Assembly: GCF_000308715.1 (NCBI RefSeq)
Contig: NZ_BAGH01000610.1
Coordinates: 1 to 62,957 of the forward strand
Direction: 5' to 3'
DNA length: 62,957 nt
From: Nocardia tenerifensis NBRC 101015
GTDB lineage: Bacteria > Actinomycetota > Actinomycetes > Mycobacteriales > Mycobacteriaceae
Made by a program: the position numbers and the translations under genes. Under the pieces are notes generated by a model. The model saw only the letters and a list, made by a program, of their open reading frames with translations, was not told the origin of the DNA and made no database searches. Positions 36,419-45,128 of the stretch are shown here, in pieces (positions within the stretch are counted from its first letter, which is position 1; each line of letters starts with the position of its first letter).

Positions 36419-39400
36419 GTGGGCAGCGATCCACGGAGACACAGAGTCGCACAACGGATTTCACGGTTGTACGCGAGCGATGCGCAGACCCGTCTGGCCC
36501 GGATCGACGAAGCGGTCAGCGCGGCTGCGCAGCAGCCGGGCCTGACGGTGGGGCAAATCGTGGCGACGGTGTTCGCGGGCTACGCCGATCGACCCGCGCT
36601 CGGGGAGCGCGCGGTGGAGATCGTGACCGACGCCGTCACGGGCTGCCGCGCCGCACGGATACTGCCGAGCTATCACACCATCACCTATGGCGAGTTCGCC
36701 ACGCGGATAGCGGAAGTCGCGGCCGCCTGGCATTCCGATCCGCTGCCGGTGCGCCCAGGCGACCGGGTGTGCGTGCTCGGCTTCGCCAGTATCGATTGCC
36801 TGACTCTCGACCTGGCCGCCACCCACCTCGGCGCGGTCGTGGTGCCGCTGCAGGCAGGGGCTCCGGCGAGCCAGCTGACGCCGATTCTCGCCGAGACCGA
36901 ACCACGCGTCGTGGCAACGAGTCTGGCGCAACTACCGGTGGTGGTCGACGCGGTCCGCGGCGCCGACCTGTCGGCGCCGCGCCTGGTGGTCTACGACTAT
37001 CACTCCGACGATGACGCACAACGCTCCACGTTCGAAGCGGCACGCGCGCGCCTGGCCGACGCGAACAGTCCCGTCACGGCCGAATCGCTAGCGACACTGC
37101 GGACCCGGGGCGCGGCGTTACCGGCCGTGCCCGCGTACGCCGAGGCCGACGGCGACGATCTCGCGATGCTGATCTACACCTCCGGCAGCACCGGAACACC
37201 CAAGGGCGCCATGCACACCCAACGTATACAGCGTGGAAAGTGGCTCAGCGGACTCGACAACAGCGGCGACGCCGCGTTGGACGTGGCTGCGATAAGTCTG
37301 CATTACTTGCCGCTGAGCCACGTCTTCGGGCGAAGCACGCTGGTGGGCACGCTGGTCCGCGGCGGCACCGCCTATTTCGCCGCCCGCGGCGACATGTCGA
37401 CCCTGCTGGCGGATTTCGCACTGGTCCGTCCCACGCGGGTGAACCTGGTGCCGCGCGTGTGCGACATGCTGTTCCAGCATTACCTCACCGAACTCGAACG
37501 CTGCGGAATCGACAGCGAAGCGGCGCGGGCGCGCCTGCGCCGACGCGTCTTCGGCGAGCGTGTGGTCACCGCCGCCATCGCAGGCGCTCCGCTGACCTCC
37601 GCGATGCGCGAGTTCATGGAATCGCTGCTGGATGCCGAACTGCACGATTTGTACGGCTCGACCGAAGCCGGTCTGCTCACCGTCGACAACACGGTGGAGC
37701 GGGCCCAGGTCGCCGAATACAAGCTCGTCGACGTACCCGAGCTGGGCTACTTCACCAGCGACCGGCCCCACCCGCGCGGCGAGCTGCTGGTGAAGATGCG
37801 CAACCCCATGCCGGGGTACTTCCAGCGGCCCGAAGTCACCGCGGCGGTCTTCGACGACGACGGCTTCTACAAAACCGGCGATATCGTTGCCCGAATCGGG
37901 CCCGACGAACTGGTATACCTCGATCGTCGCAGTAACGTGCTCAAACTGTCGCAAGGCGAGTTCGTCACCGTGGCACGGCTGGAAGCGGTGTACGGCAAGT
38001 GCCCATGGATACGGCAGATCTTCGTCTACGGCAACAGCGAGCGCGCATTCCTGCTCGCCGTCATCGTGCCCACCGCCGCAGCACTCGCGATGTTCGGCAG
38101 TGGCAACGCACTGATGACGGCGCTGCGGAAGTCGCTGGCGCACACCGCCGCCGAAGCCGAGCTGAACTCCTACGAAATTCCGCGTGACTTCCTTGTCGAG
38201 ACCGAGCCATTCAGCGTGGAGAACGGTCTGCTGTCCGGAGCAGGCAAGCTTCTCCGGCCGAAACTCCTTGCGCGCTACCGAGATCGACTCGAAGAACGCT
38301 ATGTCACGCTGTCGGAGAGCCGAGCCGACGAGCTGCGTGCTCTGCGGGTGTCCGCCGCCGGACTGTCTGCGCTGGAGTCGGTCAGCCGGGCGGCCCGCGC
38401 GCTGCTCGGCGTGGCCGACTCCGAGCTGCGCCCGGACATGCGGTTCCTCGACCTGGGCGGCGACTCGCTGTCGGCACTGACCTTCGCCGATCTGCTCCGC
38501 GATGTGCTCGACATCGAAGTCCCGGTTGGATTCATCATCAGTCCCGCCACCGATCTGGCAGCCATCGCGCATTACATCGATGCCGCCCGCACCCTGGAGA
38601 GTGCTCGTCCGAGGTACGCGAGCGTGCACGGCTGCAGTGACCGAGTGCGGCCCGGCGACCTCGCGCTGGATGCCTTCATCGACGCCGAGACCCGCACCGC
38701 AGCAATGGATTCGGCACACGTCACGGGCGAGCCTCGCACGGTTCTCCTGACCGGCGCCAACGGGTATATAGGTCGTTTTCTCTGCCTGGAGTGGATGGAG
38801 CGCTTGCAGACCATAGGCGGCACCTTGATCTGTCTCCTGCGTGGTGTCGACTCCGAGCACGCGCGCCGCCGGCTCGACGACGTCTTCGACACCGGCGACG
38901 CCGAGTTGCTAGACCGCTACCGCGAACTCGCCGCCGGCACACTCGAAGTCATCACCGGCGACGTAAGCGCGCGCTACTTCGGTTTGGACGAATCGAAGTG
39001 GACCGACTTGGCACAGCGAGTCGATTTCGTCGTCCATCCGGCCGCATTGGTCAACCACTTGTTGCCTTACCGCGAACTATTCGGGCCGAACGTAGTCGGC
39101 ACCGCGGAGATCATCCGGCTCGCCGTCACCGCCCGGATCAAGCCCGTGGTCTACCTTTCCACCGTTGCCGTTGCCTCGGATATCGACCCCGAGCGGGTGG
39201 CACAATCCGAAGGTGACGATATCCGTGACGTGAGCCCGGAGCGCACCTTATCCGACGCACGCTATGCCAACGGCTATGGCAACAGTAAATGGGCGGGTGA
39301 GGTGTTGCTGCGGGAGGCGCATGACCTTTGCGCCGTGCCGGTCACCGTGTTCCGGGCGAACATGACCCTCGCGCACAGCCGGTACGCCGGGCAGCTCAAC

Positions 39401-39949
39401 GTGCCGGACGCGTTCACCAGACTCCTGTTCAGCCTGGTCGCAACCGGCATCGCTCCACGCTCGTTTTACGCCCCCGACGACGCGGGCCGCAGACCGCACT
39501 ATGACGGCCTACCCGTCGACTTCACCGCCGCCGCGATCACCGCACTCGGTGGGACCGACGGCTTCCGCACCTACCACGTCGTGAACCCGCACGACGACGG
39601 TCGTTCGCTGGACCAATTCGTCGACTGGCTGGTCGAGGCGGGCCATTCCATCCACCGAGTCGACGATTACCACGAGTGGTTCGCCCGCTTCGGCACGGCC
39701 CTGCGCAGCCTGCCTGAAAAGCAGCGTGCGCGCTCGATATTGCCTCTGCTGTCGTCCTACAGCCGTCCCGCCACGGCGGTCTCCGGCAGCACCCTACCCG
39801 CCACGGCTTTTCGAGATGCAGTCCAGCGCGCCCGAGTCGGCCCCAACGGTGACATCCCACACCTGGAACGTTCCCTGATCGACAAATACGTCTCCGACCT
39901 CCGACTACTCGGCCTGCTCCAGCCTTCCCGACAATTCAAGACGAGGTAG
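36419..39949 (+). CDS. car: Carboxylic acid reductase (A-T-R)
   Basis: 1176 residues from GTG 36419; this start leaves 12 residues before RISRLYA, as in the 1174-residue Nocardia iowensis CAR I remember. The frame is open to TTG 36332, which overlaps the LLM stop. CARs adenylate a carboxylic acid, load it on the carrier Ser and reduce it to the aldehyde with NADPH. Seen: YTSGSTGTPKGAMHT (A3), YGSTEAG (A5), YKTGDI (A7), KLSQGEFV (A10 Lys), GGDSLSAL (carrier Ser), TGANGYIGRFLCLEW (Rossmann), HPAALVNHLLPY, YGNSKWAGEVLL (Tyr/Lys). Colinear with NiCAR over its whole length, so a true CAR rather than an NRPS with a terminal R domain. In the cluster it may make an aldehyde building block or end group. 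It needs phosphopantetheinylation from outside the window. Confidence 0.95.
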   Translation: MGSDPRRHRVAQRISRLYASDAQTRLARIDEAVSAAAQQPGLTVGQIVATVFAGYADRPALGERAVEIVTDAVTGCRAARILPSYHTITYGEFATRIAEVAAAWHSDPLPVRPGDRVCVLGFASIDCLTLDLAATHLGAVVVPLQAGAPASQLTPILAETEPRVVATSLAQLPVVVDAVRGADLSAPRLVVYDYHSDDDAQRSTFEAARARLADANSPVTAESLATLRTRGAALPAVPAYAEADGDDLAMLIYTSGSTGTPKGAMHTQRIQRGKWLSGLDNSGDAALDVAAISLHYLPLSHVFGRSTLVGTLVRGGTAYFAARGDMSTLLADFALVRPTRVNLVPRVCDMLFQHYLTELERCGIDSEAARARLRRRVFGERVVTAAIAGAPLTSAMREFMESLLDAELHDLYGSTEAGLLTVDNTVERAQVAEYKLVDVPELGYFTSDRPHPRGELLVKMRNPMPGYFQRPEVTAAVFDDDGFYKTGDIVARIGPDELVYLDRRSNVLKLSQGEFVTVARLEAVYGKCPWIRQIFVYGNSERAFLLAVIVPTAAALAMFGSGNALMTALRKSLAHTAAEAELNSYEIPRDFLVETEPFSVENGLLSGAGKLLRPKLLARYRDRLEERYVTLSESRADELRALRVSAAGLSALESVSRAARALLGVADSELRPDMRFLDLGGDSLSALTFADLLRDVLDIEVPVGFIISPATDLAAIAHYIDAARTLESARPRYASVHGCSDRVRPGDLALDAFIDAETRTAAMDSAHVTGEPRTVLLTGANGYIGRFLCLEWMERLQTIGGTLICLLRGVDSEHARRRLDDVFDTGDAELLDRYRELAAGTLEVITGDVSARYFGLDESKWTDLAQRVDFVVHPAALVNHLLPYRELFGPNVVGTAEIIRLAVTARIKPVVYLSTVAVASDIDPERVAQSEGDDIRDVSPERTLSDARYANGYGNSKWAGEVLLREAHDLCAVPVTVFRANMTLAHSRYAGQLNVPDAFTRLLFSLVATGIAPRSFYAPDDAGRRPHYDGLPVDFTAAAITALGGTDGFRTYHVVNPHDDGRSLDQFVDWLVEAGHSIHRVDDYHEWFARFGTALRSLPEKQRARSILPLLSSYSRPATAVSGSTLPATAFRDAVQRARVGPNGDIPHLERSLIDKYVSDLRLLGLLQPSRQFKTR

Positions 39950-39971
39950 TGAATCTATTTTAGGAGATAAT

Positions 39972-41765
39972 ATGAATTATCGAAAATCGATCGAAGGCTC
40001 GGAGATCACCGACAACGAACCTTCCGCGACCGCACCTACAGATCTACTTACGTTGGTCAGCGGGACTGTCGACGATTACGGGGACATTGCCGTTTCGGAC
40101 AGTCGGACAGCAATAACCTACGCCGATCTCGATACGAATGCGAAGCGTATCGCCACCCTATTGACAGAAAGCAGAGTCCGGCCGGGAAGCACGGTTGCGG
40201 TATCCGTGGGCCGGCATCCGGAATTACTCCCGATAATTCTCGGAATATTGAAAGCCGGCTGCGCATACGTGCCGATCGACCCTCTTCTCCCGCTTAAACG
40301 ACGAGAGTACATGATCGCACGTTCCGCTGCCGTCGCCCTGTTCACGGGCAGCGGAACCGGGGAGGATTATGCAGCGGATACGGTCGCGGTCTTGGACCAT
40401 CGACAGGCGCTGGGGATGCACCTGCTGAAACAAGATACCGACGTGCGACCCGATGACTTGGCTTGCATACTTTTCACCTCCGGCTCATCAGGCGAGCCGA
40501 AACCCGTCATGCTTACGCACAATAATTTGGCGTCCTTCATCACGAACAGTAGACTGCCCACAATTCGGCCAGATGACACCATTGCCCACATTTCCAGCAT
40601 TTCATTCGACGCATTTCAATACGAGATGTGGTCGGCGATGAAGTCGGGAGCCCAGATCGTCGTCATGGAGACGCTTTCGGAACTGCTGAATACGGATATC
40701 GCCCGCGAGTTGCGAGCGCGAAATGTGTCGGTAATGCTTGTTCCGTCCATGGCTTTCAATCATATTATGCGCAGTGATGCGAGTACGTTTTCCAACCTGC
40801 GAATCCTGTGCATCGGGGGGGATGTAGTGTCCCCGCGGGAATGTGGGAATCTCTTCGCGGGATCCTTCGGCGGCGAGTTGTACAACCTGTACGGGCCGAC
40901 CGAGGCCACGGTCGCATGCACATGTCACCGTGTCGAAATCTCGGACTCGGAGCTCGACGAAGTGCCGATCGGCTTTCCACTCAGCGGCGTGACATTACGC
41001 ATCCTGGACGATGAACTGAATGAGTGCACGACCGATGCCATCGGGCAGATCTATATCGGTGGAGATACCCTCTCGCCGGGGTACTTTCGCGACGAGTCGC
41101 GAACAGCGGAGCATTTCATTCGGGATCCATATGAATCAGGTGGACTTCTGTACGCGACAGGCGATCGAGGAAGTGTGGACAAGAGGGGTATCGTTCATTT
41201 TCTCGGGAGAATGGATGGTCAGGTGAAGATCCGCGGCTACCGAGTCGAACCCAGAGAGACCGAAACAGTCATCTCGCAGGTGCCGGGAGTGGACAGGTGC
41301 GCCACCATTGCGGTCGGCGAAGGTGCCGACAAACAACTTGTCGCATTTGTTGTCGGGCCGAGCAGCCTGTCGATGGGTGAGATCAGGCGCGAGGTGGAGA
41401 GCAGGCTTCCAGACTATATGGTGCCGGCTATGTTCGCGCGCCTCAGCGAAATTCCGATAACGCCGCACGGTAAACGAGATGATCACGCATTGAGATCCTC
41501 GGCGGCCGAGCAGATCGCTCGACGCTCGAAGCAAGTTCCGCCGGTCAACGCTCTCGAAGTCGAGATCTTGCGCATATGGAAGGAGCTTCTGCCGGTAGAG
41601 CATATCGGCGTGACCGATGATTTCTATGATCTGGGCGGCAACTCACTCATCGCCTTCCGGGTCCAGCGCCGGGTGAACAAGGAGCTGGACACCAAGATCG
41701 AACAGAGAGATGTCCTCACTTCACGCACCGTACGAGAACTCGCTACCATTGCGGCGAATGGCTGA
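39972..41765 (+). CDS. NRPS adenylation-thiolation didomain
   Basis: 597 residues, ATG with TAGGAGA upstream. A domain: FTSGSSGEPKPVMLTH, SFDAFQYEMW, YGPTEATVACT, YATGDRG, DGQVKIRGYRVEP; the carrier has DLGGNSLIAF near 560. Pocket residues by eye, about D-A-Y-L-C-G-L-V-A, match no code I know. The final Lys-containing loop reads PHGKRDDHAL where NGKxDR is usual. An A-T didomain followed at 3 bases by a P450 is the arrangement of NovH/NovI and similar pairs, in which the P450 beta-hydroxylates the carrier-bound amino acid. Base composition is much lower in GC than the flanks: 40501-40560 has 29 G+C in 60 by count. Confidence 0.92.
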   Translation: MNYRKSIEGSEITDNEPSATAPTDLLTLVSGTVDDYGDIAVSDSRTAITYADLDTNAKRIATLLTESRVRPGSTVAVSVGRHPELLPIILGILKAGCAYVPIDPLLPLKRREYMIARSAAVALFTGSGTGEDYAADTVAVLDHRQALGMHLLKQDTDVRPDDLACILFTSGSSGEPKPVMLTHNNLASFITNSRLPTIRPDDTIAHISSISFDAFQYEMWSAMKSGAQIVVMETLSELLNTDIARELRARNVSVMLVPSMAFNHIMRSDASTFSNLRILCIGGDVVSPRECGNLFAGSFGGELYNLYGPTEATVACTCHRVEISDSELDEVPIGFPLSGVTLRILDDELNECTTDAIGQIYIGGDTLSPGYFRDESRTAEHFIRDPYESGGLLYATGDRGSVDKRGIVHFLGRMDGQVKIRGYRVEPRETETVISQVPGVDRCATIAVGEGADKQLVAFVVGPSSLSMGEIRREVESRLPDYMVPAMFARLSEIPITPHGKRDDHALRSSAAEQIARRSKQVPPVNALEVEILRIWKELLPVEHIGVTDDFYDLGGNSLIAFRVQRRVNKELDTKIEQRDVLTSRTVRELATIAANG

Positions 41766-41767
41766 AG

Positions 41768-42604
41768 ATGTCGCATACCGCAGATCTTATCGATCTCACC
41801 GATGCTCGAATTTTCGAGGACAGGGCGCATTACGAAGTCTTCAGCTATTTGCGGGAGCACTCGCCGGTATTTTGGAACCAAGCCAGGCGCCATCAAGGGT
41901 TCTGGGCGGTGACTCGATATGACGACGTTTATGCGTGCTATGTCAACCACCAGGGGCTCACGTCAACCGTCGGGCCGATACTCGGCGGATCGTATGAGTC
42001 CGCCGATACGGACACGGCAGCAAACAAGATGCTTGTCGCGTCGGACCTGCCGCGACACCGAATGCTTCGCAAACTGGTACGGATCACCACATCGGCCGCA
42101 TATGTAGATCGCGCGCGGATGGAGACAAGAAATCTGTTGGTGGCGGCGCTGGACAAGGTCGAGCGGGAGGGAGGCGGTAGCGTCAGCGAAGATCTGAGCC
42201 TATGCCTCCCCATGGGTGCACTGATGGCGATATTCGGAATCTCCCCTTCGCGGGCCAGGGAACTAATCGCCATGACGAGGTCGATGATCGGCATCGAGGA
42301 CCCGTTCTACGGTGGATCGTTGAACGGTGACGAACTTCGATTGAGCTCGATCCACGCCGACATGCTCGGCTTCTTCGATGATGAGCTGGAGTATCGCCGA
42401 GATAATCCGGATGACGATTTCATCACCTATCTGTTGAACGCAAAGGCAGACGGGCACACGTTGACCGATGAGGAAATACTGTTCAATTGCATGAACCTTG
42501 CCGTAGGCGGCAACGAAACATCGTCGTATACCGCCAGTACGGGTGTGTTCTTGTTCTCGGAGCACAAGTCGGCGTATAACACGCTGGTCGAGCGGCCGGA
42601 CTGA
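41768..42604 (+). CDS. Cytochrome P450, N-terminal part (frame broken)
   Basis: 278 residues, 3 bases after the A-T gene. Reads as the first two thirds of a bacterial P450: RAHYEVFSYLREHSPVFW, the C-helix DLPRHRMLRKLVR, and the I-helix NLAVGGNETSSYT with the acid-Thr-type proton relay. It stops at the TGA at 42602-42604, immediately before the K-helix. The next frame begins there and carries the missing part. Adding one base near 42599-42603 would read RPD-L-MDGAVNEILRW, the normal P450 continuation, so a single-base deletion (or an assembly error) is the simplest reading. As it stands, this piece lacks the haem-ligand Cys. Confidence 0.88.
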   Translation: MSHTADLIDLTDARIFEDRAHYEVFSYLREHSPVFWNQARRHQGFWAVTRYDDVYACYVNHQGLTSTVGPILGGSYESADTDTAANKMLVASDLPRHRMLRKLVRITTSAAYVDRARMETRNLLVAALDKVEREGGGSVSEDLSLCLPMGALMAIFGISPSRARELIAMTRSMIGIEDPFYGGSLNGDELRLSSIHADMLGFFDDELEYRRDNPDDDFITYLLNAKADGHTLTDEEILFNCMNLAVGGNETSSYTASTGVFLFSEHKSAYNTLVERPD

Positions 42605-42990
42605 TGGACGGTGCGGTGAATGAAATTCTGCGATGGGCCTCCACGAATTGCTACGTACTTCGAAGATGCACCCGTGATTTCGGACTGAATGGTACCACCA
42701 TCAAGAGGGGTGATCTGGTTACCTTGTGGAATGTGTCTGCCAATAGGGATCAGGAGGTTTTCCGTGACCCGGACGCCTTCGACATCCTGCGCACGCCGAA
42801 CAGGCATTTGGCATACGGGCATGGAGTACACCGATGTGTCGGCGCACCCTTAGCGGCGATGGAGCTTGATCTGTTCTTTCGTCAGATAGTCGATCGAAAG
42901 CTGCGGCTCGAGGTCGATGGAGATGTGAGGTGGTTGCGTTCCAACTTCATCAACGGTCCGGCGATGCTGAATGTCTCAGTGTGTCGGTGA
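42604..42990 (+). CDS. Cytochrome P450, C-terminal part
   Basis: 128 residues from ATG 42604, which overlaps the previous stop by one base (TGATG). It holds the K-helix ExxR (NEILRW), the meander and the haem-binding loop LAYGHGVHRCVGAPLAAMEL with its ligand Cys. With the previous frame it makes a complete P450 of about 407 residues. The TGATG junction allows termination-reinitiation, so two polypeptides that fold together are conceivable, but a frameshifted gene is more likely. If the P450 is dead, the A-T didomain may have lost its partner. Confidence 0.88.
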   Translation: MDGAVNEILRWASTNCYVLRRCTRDFGLNGTTIKRGDLVTLWNVSANRDQEVFRDPDAFDILRTPNRHLAYGHGVHRCVGAPLAAMELDLFFRQIVDRKLRLEVDGDVRWLRSNFINGPAMLNVSVCR

Positions 42991-43026
42991 TGAACCAATA
43001 CTGCGTGCGGAACCGATCACAGCCGT

Positions 43027-43258
43027 GCTGTGCTGGCTGGCTGGCCCTCACGCAGGGGCTGCGTGGCGCCGGGATCGAGGCCGAGGTGTTCGACCGCGAC
43101 CCGGGCATCGTCGCGCGGTTACAGAGCTACTTCTCGACCCGGCCACCGCCGACCTGCTCATAGGCGCGGACGGCGTCACCTCCGCAGTCCGCGAGGTGTT
43201 GTCGCGCAAAGATCGCACCGGTACGGATTTCGTCTATGCGCTGGCGGTGAGTAGGTCC
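43027..43258 (+). pseudogene. Remnant of an FAD-dependent aromatic monooxygenase
   Basis: Two short pieces in different frames. About 43048-43125 reads LALTQGLRGAGIEAEVFDRDPG, the end of the first beta-alpha-beta of a PHBH-type flavoprotein. About 43140-43195 reads LLIGADGVTSAVREVL, the GD-type motif that normally comes roughly 120 residues later. The sequence between is missing and the frame changes, so this is the scar of an internally deleted gene. It overlaps the 3' end of the regulator gene on the other strand. Confidence 0.55.
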
Positions 43259-44193
43259 AATCCGAGAGGTGTGCATTGATGCCAGACCGCCTTGCCGTCT
43301 CGGTGGGAGGTGATCAGACCGGCTTCTCGGAGAGTTTTGGCTTGCATTGAGGCGGCTGCGACGGTGACGTCGAGGTCGTGGGCGAGTTCGGTGGTGGTGC
43401 GCTGGTGAATCGCCAGTTGCAGTGCCCGGGCACGGGTGGTGCCCAACAGGGCCGCGAGCGGGTCGGAGGGTGCTGTGTCTTGGATGAGCGGCAAGGGCGT
43501 CACGGCCGGGTAGATCAGCAGAAGCCGTCCGTCGGGACAGGAGCTGGCGAGTAGGTGGCCTGCCCATAACAGGGAGGGGCACAAGACGATGCCTTGTCCG
43601 GTCGATGCGATCGTGACGTCACGAGGGAAGTCGATTTCGAGGGTGAGGCCGTGCCATCGAATGGACGGGGCCAGGCTGGTCAGTGTGGCCTGTAATCCGT
43701 GCCGGGACAGGATTCGGGCGCGCCAGGCGGTCTCGACGTAGAAGGCGGTCCGTAGCTGGGGCCATCTGTGGGCGAGGACAGCGCGGTAGGCGGTCCACAG
43801 GGCCCGATGAAGGTCCTTCCACGTGTCTCCGTCGTGGTCGGCGAGGAGACGGATCCAAGGCGTGAGTGGACGATCGATAGCGCACATCCGCTTCAACTCG
43901 GCGCGGACTGTTGTGCGTGGAGACGACATCACCTGATCGATGCCCTCATCGATATCGACGCTGAGCGGGTCGAGGAACTCCGGCCCCGCGCCGAGCGGAG
44001 ATACCAGCTGCAGTAATGGGCGCGCCGGGGCCGGCAATGTTCGCGCCATATGTTGCCGCCACGAAGCGAAGGTTGGATGGAAGTCCCTACGCTGCATCAT
44101 TTCCATCGCAATCGTCAACTCGGCCAGTGGTGCCGGTTGCTCGGCGATGGTTACGCGAAGGAGATCGTCGGTCGTGCAATGTATCCGCAACAC
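43234..44193 (-). CDS. ArsR-like winged-helix regulator with long N-terminal domain
   Basis: 319 residues from GTG 44193, which has AGGGGG upstream; an open frame extends further but without family likeness. N-terminus VLRIHCTTDDLLRVTIAE followed by a long effector-type region of unknown fold. The C-terminal 75 residues are a winged helix: DPLAALLGTTRARALQLA, TTTELAHDLDVTVAAASMQAKTLREAGLI, DGKAVWHQCTPLGLDLL. Similar DUF5937-type ArsR proteins are frequent in Nocardia and Streptomyces. Its target is unknown; position suggests a boundary gene between clusters. Confidence 0.8.
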   Translation of the reverse strand: MLRIHCTTDDLLRVTIAEQPAPLAELTIAMEMMQRRDFHPTFASWRQHMARTLPAPARPLLQLVSPLGAGPEFLDPLSVDIDEGIDQVMSSPRTTVRAELKRMCAIDRPLTPWIRLLADHDGDTWKDLHRALWTAYRAVLAHRWPQLRTAFYVETAWRARILSRHGLQATLTSLAPSIRWHGLTLEIDFPRDVTIASTGQGIVLCPSLLWAGHLLASSCPDGRLLLIYPAVTPLPLIQDTAPSDPLAALLGTTRARALQLAIHQRTTTELAHDLDVTVAAASMQAKTLREAGLITSHRDGKAVWHQCTPLGLDLLTASA

Positions 44194-44576
44194 TTGGGCC
44201 CCCTGCCGACTATTCAGGCTGAGCTTAAACCATCGCGCAGACCGCGGCGAGCGTGTGAAGCTCGTGCCGGGGGGAACCGAGTTCAATCCAAGTAGCCTCG
44301 AATTAGCGAAAGGGTATCGCGATGTAATTACTGGAAGACAGTGGGGATTCCATTCCGACCGGTCCGATAAAAGAGGACTCAGTGTCAACATCTCAGACAC
44401 GCACTGCGTGACTACGGAGAAGCTAACGAGGTGAGGTCTGGAGCGAAGGCGGGCAACTGATAGGTGCTCAGCTACTGAGCAGCACCGCCATACGAGTCTC
44501 CGCGTCGGCGGCGGCGCGGGTCACCTGGGCTCCAGGCTCGACCTCCGCGTTTTCCACTGTGCCACCCCACTATTGG
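44194..44576. other. Gap without a supported gene
   Basis: Upstream of the ArsR-like gene; presumably contains its promoter. Open frames here have no ribosome site, no recognisable protein sequence and mixed base composition. I see no RNA gene or repeat. Confidence 0.4.
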
Positions 44577-44726
44577 CTACATAAGCCAGGACATTGCGGC
44601 AGACACGCCGATCACTGCCGCAGCAAGCGATCGACCCGCGTTCAACCGGCGCGCTCGCGCCCAGTAGACCGACAGCACATCTGCAGCGCTGCCCGTCGCC
44701 ATCTGCACAAGCTTCGTTTTTTTCAT
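44577..44726 (-). CDS. Possible 49-aa small protein
   Basis: ATG 44726 with AGGCGAG immediately upstream. The peptide begins MKKTKLVQMATG and ends AGRSLAAAVIGVSAAMSWLM: a basic N-terminus and a hydrophobic C-terminal helix of about 15-18 residues. This could be a small membrane peptide. The spacing of the ribosome site is shorter than ideal and no family is recognised. Confidence 0.25.
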   Translation of the reverse strand: MKKTKLVQMATGSAADVLSVYWARARRLNAGRSLAAAVIGVSAAMSWLM

Positions 44727-44823
44727 ACTCGCCTGGCCTGCGGATTTTATGTTTCCGCAAGGATCGCCCTCGGCTGACGAAGCAACGATTTGGCTACACG
44801 AACGAATCACAGAGGAGGTGCCC

Positions 44824-44997
44824 ATGGCCGATCATTACCCTGCCGAATGGGTTCAAATCGACCAAGATAAGTTATGCCACCGACACTGGTCGGGTATGTT
44901 GGATCCGACGCTGGAGACCAGCGGTCAACGCCTTCGCGATCACCTTCGCCGGCCACTGGCCGACGCGCAATGTCGACCAGGGCCGGAAGCATCGTAG
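44824..44997 (+). CDS. Possible 57-aa small protein
   Basis: ATG 44824 preceded by a near-perfect ribosome site, GAGGAGG, 6 bases upstream. The peptide starts MADHYPAEWVQIDQDKLCHRHW and is polar throughout. No family recognised; it may be the stub of a longer gene lost by deletion, since the N-terminus reads more like protein than the Arg-rich C-terminus. It lies 131 bases before the AraC-type regulator on the same strand. Confidence 0.3.
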   Translation: MADHYPAEWVQIDQDKLCHRHWSGMLDPTLETSGQRLRDHLRRPLADAQCRPGPEAS

Positions 44998-45128
44998 GGA
45001 GATGGTCCCGGATGCCGTGACATCAGCACATCCGGGGACGACAAGGTGGCGCGCCACCGCGGGCAAGGCGCTGATCAAACGAGATTCGGCGTGGACCGCA
45101 GGGGATCGAGCGATCATGTGGGGGACTT

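Noticed and set aside
36419..39949. NRPS module with terminal reductase domain
   Set aside because: The whole protein, including N- and C-termini, follows the CAR family rather than an NRPS module.
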